Source of the DNA: SZUA-36 sp041570235
GTDB lineage: Bacteria; Pseudomonadota; Gammaproteobacteria; Xanthomonadales; SZUA-36
Assembly (NCBI GenBank): GCA_041570235.1
Contig: JBFFWN010000055.1
Span: 1-16,431, forward strand
Length of the DNA: 16,431 nt
Reading direction: 5' to 3'
The notes beneath the pieces are model-generated. The model was not told the DNA's origin. It did no database searches and saw only the letters and a program-made list of their open reading frames with translations. The position numbers were made by a program, and so were the translations under genes. Position 1 is the stretch's first letter. Each line of letters starts with the position of its first letter. Positions 14,725 through 16,431 of this stretch are shown here, piece by piece.

Positions 14725-15276
14725 TCAGGCAACCCGCCTGGTTTTGTTCCCGGGTTCTCGAGGTACGGTTCTTTCCGGTTTCTCAATGATGCCGCGTTCC
14801 GATACCCAGAATGCGCCTTTGACACCGTCCAACCCCATTTTCCTGGCGCGGATCGCCATGCTCCTGGCAAGTTCCTCGCCATATTTATTGACCGAGAAAT
14901 TGACGCTGACCTTTTTACCATTATCGCCGGGCCAGCTTGCCTCCCAGTACCATGTTTCCCTGTAGCTGCCGTCGCGTAATTTATAGCCCTTGGCGTAGGT
15001 GCAAACACCGGGGATACCGGACTGGTTGTTTGAGCGCTTGATCAGGCAGACCTCTTTTCGACTGATAGGCGGAAACTTGCGCAGCAGTTCATCACGGTAC
15101 TTTTGAGCGAGCTTTAAAGCACGTTGGCGACCACCATGCTTTTTGTCAGGGAAGTTTTCCACCAGGCGTTTTCCACGACGACGAAGGCTGACCCGCCAAC
15201 CATGCGAGCGCCGCTTTTCGTCGTCGTATCTCGATATGCCGTAATTGATTTTTGCTTCTTTTTGAGAGTCGTTCAT
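14725..15276 (-). CDS. Double AP2/ERF-like domain DNA-binding protein
   Basis: From ATG 15276 the product has 183 residues and carries two copies of an AP2-like fold (three-stranded sheet packed on a helix). Copy one, about 12-66, has GISRYDDE, the strand GWRVSLRRRGKR, then FPDKKHGGRQRALKLAQKYRD. Copy two, about 87-146, has SGIPGVCTY, the strand WYWEASWPGDNGKKVSVNFS, then NKYGEELARSMAIRARK. The chain is highly basic. Bacterial AP2 domains are known in homing endonucleases and as stand-alone proteins; here there is no HNH or other nuclease motif, so a DNA-binding regulator or a domesticated mobile-element remnant is the likely role. An upstream in-frame GTG at 15354 is less likely because it lies within a repeat region. 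The stop is three bases from the stop of the convergent methyltransferase, with no room for a separate terminator. A weak AAGGG lies 12 bases before the start. Confidence 0.75.
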   Translation of the reverse strand: MNDSQKEAKINYGISRYDDEKRRSHGWRVSLRRRGKRLVENFPDKKHGGRQRALKLAQKYRDELLRKFPPISRKEVCLIKRSNNQSGIPGVCTYAKGYKLRDGSYRETWYWEASWPGDNGKKVSVNFSVNKYGEELARSMAIRARKMGLDGVKGAFWVSERGIIEKPERTVPREPGNKTRRVA

Positions 15277-15309
15277 GAAGTACTGTTTCCCTTTTGTTAC
15301 CGTCTGTCT

Positions 15310-15329
15310 GCAAAATGGCCGGCAAAATG
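15310..15329. repeat. 8-bp direct repeat upstream of the AP2 gene
   Basis: GCAAAATG occurs at 15310-15317 and 15322-15329, with GCCG between, a 12-base period. It lies about 35-55 bases before the AP2 start at 15276, a position suited to binding of a regulator, possibly the two-domain AP2 protein itself. Confidence 0.45.
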
Positions 15330-15338
15330 CGCGGGCCA

Positions 15339-15391
15339 TCCAATGCCTTTGCACTGGATAGATGCAAATTGCGTACCAAATGGTAATTTGG
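15339..15391. promoter_or_regulatory. Two inverted repeats upstream of the AP2 gene
   Basis: TCCAATGC (15339-15346) and GCACTGGA (15351-15358) form an imperfect inverted repeat with one mismatch. CCAAAT (15376-15381) and ATTTGG (15386-15391) form a perfect one around GGTA. With the direct repeat at 15310-15329 they give the 219-base gap (15277-15495) an operator-like density. I could not place -35/-10 hexamers convincingly. Confidence 0.35.
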
Positions 15392-15495
15392 GGAAAATAG
15401 CGTTATTGGGTGGAAATTCACCGGGGGCTGGGCGAATAAAGCACCTGATGTGTGCATCATTGCACCGCTTTGGTGTTTATCAATGCCCTTATTCG

Positions 15496-16341
15496 TTATT
15501 CGTTCCGGCGTGTTTTCTCCCATGAGAAAGCCGGGTATTCCGGGAATTTGAGTTTGATGTTTTCTTCGCCAGCAGCTACACGTTGCCTGGCCGCCTGGCG
15601 CAGGGCATCCATGTCGACGGGCACCTGCATCCTGAACTTGCTTATCTCATCCCAGGTCTTGTCAGACCATTGATCGCGATCACCGTTCTTATAGGCCTCG
15701 AGCATTGGGGTCAGCACTGCATAGGCCTCGTATAAGCGGTCTGCCTGTTGCTGTTCAAATGCATCAATTTGCGTCAGCAGACTGGTCAACTGCTCAGCTT
15801 GTTCCGCTTCCATGCGAATGGCACCGAGGTCTGTAGCCGCCATCGACTCGAAATAATCCAGCGAGTCCTGCATGTTGATGTTTGCGGCAGCGCCCCACTG
15901 GTGACGGTTGTTCGCGTTGATCAGCTTGCCGCTGGCAGGGTCGATGATCAGAACGCTTGGCGTCGCATACCAGACCGGTTCGCCCAGGCTGGTGATCACA
16001 TCCTTGCCCTTGTCCAGGTTGCCGACATCGACGAATACCGTTTCATAACGATCATCGATCAGCTGGCTCAAGGGGGGCGTCTCAAGACGGGCTGCAAGCG
16101 CGCGGCTGTCGTGACACCAGTTCGCACCCATGACTACCAACACCAGCTTGTTGTCTTTGAGGGCTTTCTCCTTTGCGGTTTCAATACTGCCCAGGGCATC
16201 GCCCGGCAGGAAGTTTTCACCGGTTCTGTCGCCCTGCGGTGGCTGATCATCCGACGCCAGCACGAACGGGCCAGTAAGGAAAAGGCATGCCAGCATGCAG
16301 ATGCTGGTGATATGGGTCAGCTTATGTTTTTTTGTTATCAC
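15496..16341 (-). CDS. Exported thioredoxin-fold protein with WCHDS active site
   Basis: From GTG 16341 the protein has 281 residues. Basic KKHK is followed by a hydrophobic signal segment (about 9-28, ending FVLAS), so it is predicted periplasmic or a secreted protein. A thioredoxin-like domain follows: ETAKEKALKDNKLVLVVMGANWCHDSRAL (in parts at about 54-82), FVDVGNLDKGKDV, then YATPSVLIID with the cis-proline of the fold, then a second half (about 150-281) rich in Gln/Glu and probably helical, with no second domain I recognise. The active site is W75-C76-H77-D78-S79, so the second Cys of CxxC is Ser; a disulfide oxidoreductase of the usual kind is unlikely without a partner cysteine, and a monothiol or binding role is more likely. 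An ATG at 16365 would overlap the upstream gene by 20 bases; both starts lack a strong ribosome binding site. Confidence 0.75.
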   Translation of the reverse strand: MITKKHKLTHITSICMLACLFLTGPFVLASDDQPPQGDRTGENFLPGDALGSIETAKEKALKDNKLVLVVMGANWCHDSRALAARLETPPLSQLIDDRYETVFVDVGNLDKGKDVITSLGEPVWYATPSVLIIDPASGKLINANNRHQWGAAANINMQDSLDYFESMAATDLGAIRMEAEQAEQLTSLLTQIDAFEQQQADRLYEAYAVLTPMLEAYKNGDRDQWSDKTWDEISKFRMQVPVDMDALRQAARQRVAAGEENIKLKFPEYPAFSWEKTRRNE

Positions 16342-16345
16342 ATCG

Positions 16346-16431
16346 TTATTGCCCCAGCCACGCATCCATCTCTTCTTTGTGGTTCTGTACCTTGGCAACG
16401 CACAGTTCGATACCTTCCAGGGTCTTGGCAA
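16346..16431 (-). CDS. C-terminal end of an unrecognised upstream gene
   Basis: On the minus strand an open frame enters from the window edge and ends at TAA 16348-16346. It gives a 27-residue tail, starting AKTLEGIELCVAKV and ending MDAWLGQ, which is mixed-charge and could form an amphipathic helix. Its stop lies four bases before the GTG of the thioredoxin-fold gene, so the two are probably cotranscribed. Too little is visible to name a family. Confidence 0.5.
   Translation of the reverse strand, partial: AKTLEGIELCVAKVQNHKEEMDAWLGQ

Noticed and set aside
15277..15354. GTG start adding 26 residues to the AP2 protein
   Set aside because: The extension is Cys/Trp/Arg-rich and unlike the rest of the protein, and it overlaps the repeat-rich regulatory gap.
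15444..15466. Terminator after the thioredoxin-fold gene (GTGCA-TCAT-TGCAC hairpin)
   Set aside because: The stem is only five base pairs, competes with an alternative TGATG/CATCA pairing, and lacks a clean T tract on the minus strand.

Overview
The window reads as chromosomal DNA from a gammaproteobacterium, probably marine or otherwise environmental. The best taxonomic hints are full-length, collinear copies of RNase AM (rnm/YciV type), the 23S rRNA pseudouridine synthase RluE, SelO (YdiU) and a YhfA-type OsmC protein. I see no tRNA, rRNA, insertion sequence, CRISPR array or phage gene. It looks like a patchwork of short transcription units, not one large accessory island.

Layout. (1) 1-1861, minus strand: the N-terminus of a type IV pilin, cut by the window edge, sits directly downstream of a large polytopic GT-C-like membrane protein. 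The pilin frame is separated from its only plausible start codon by one surplus A in an A7 run. (2) 2071-3034, plus: a GNAT acetyltransferase and a DUF3224 barrel protein. (3) 3170-5810, plus: a two-gene molybdenum hydroxylase operon (2Fe-2S subunit and Tat-exported molybdopterin subunit, isoquinoline 1-oxidoreductase type), closed by a strong hairpin. (4) 9635-5914, minus: a YhfA-type OsmC protein followed by a secreted 1095-residue BNR/sortilin-like beta-propeller protein. (5) 9809-11035, plus: an NTF2/SnoaL-like protein with a GTG start, then rnm. (6) 11155-11933, plus: a good promoter, a previously easy-to-miss 46-residue four-cysteine protein, and rluE. (7) 13457-11973, minus: selO. (8) 13585-14721, plus: a TrmA/RlmD-type RNA m5U methyltransferase with its own promoter. 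(9) 15276-14725, minus: a protein with two AP2-like DNA-binding domains, with repeats in its upstream region. (10) 16431-15496, minus: the tail of an unidentified gene, then an exported thioredoxin-fold protein with a WCHDS active site.

How the genes relate. Two RNA-modification enzymes (RluE and the TrmA-family enzyme) and RNase AM give the right half a housekeeping RNA flavour, while SelO, OsmC and the thioredoxin-fold protein fit redox and stress homeostasis. The molybdenum hydroxylase and the giant propeller protein are exported and act outside the cytoplasm. The points most deserving a second look are the Cys-rich mini-protein before rluE, the pilin start, the pilin-linked GT-C-like protein, and the double-AP2 protein. 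I did not find a convincing multi-gene novel system. Strong-looking single candidates are reported separately.
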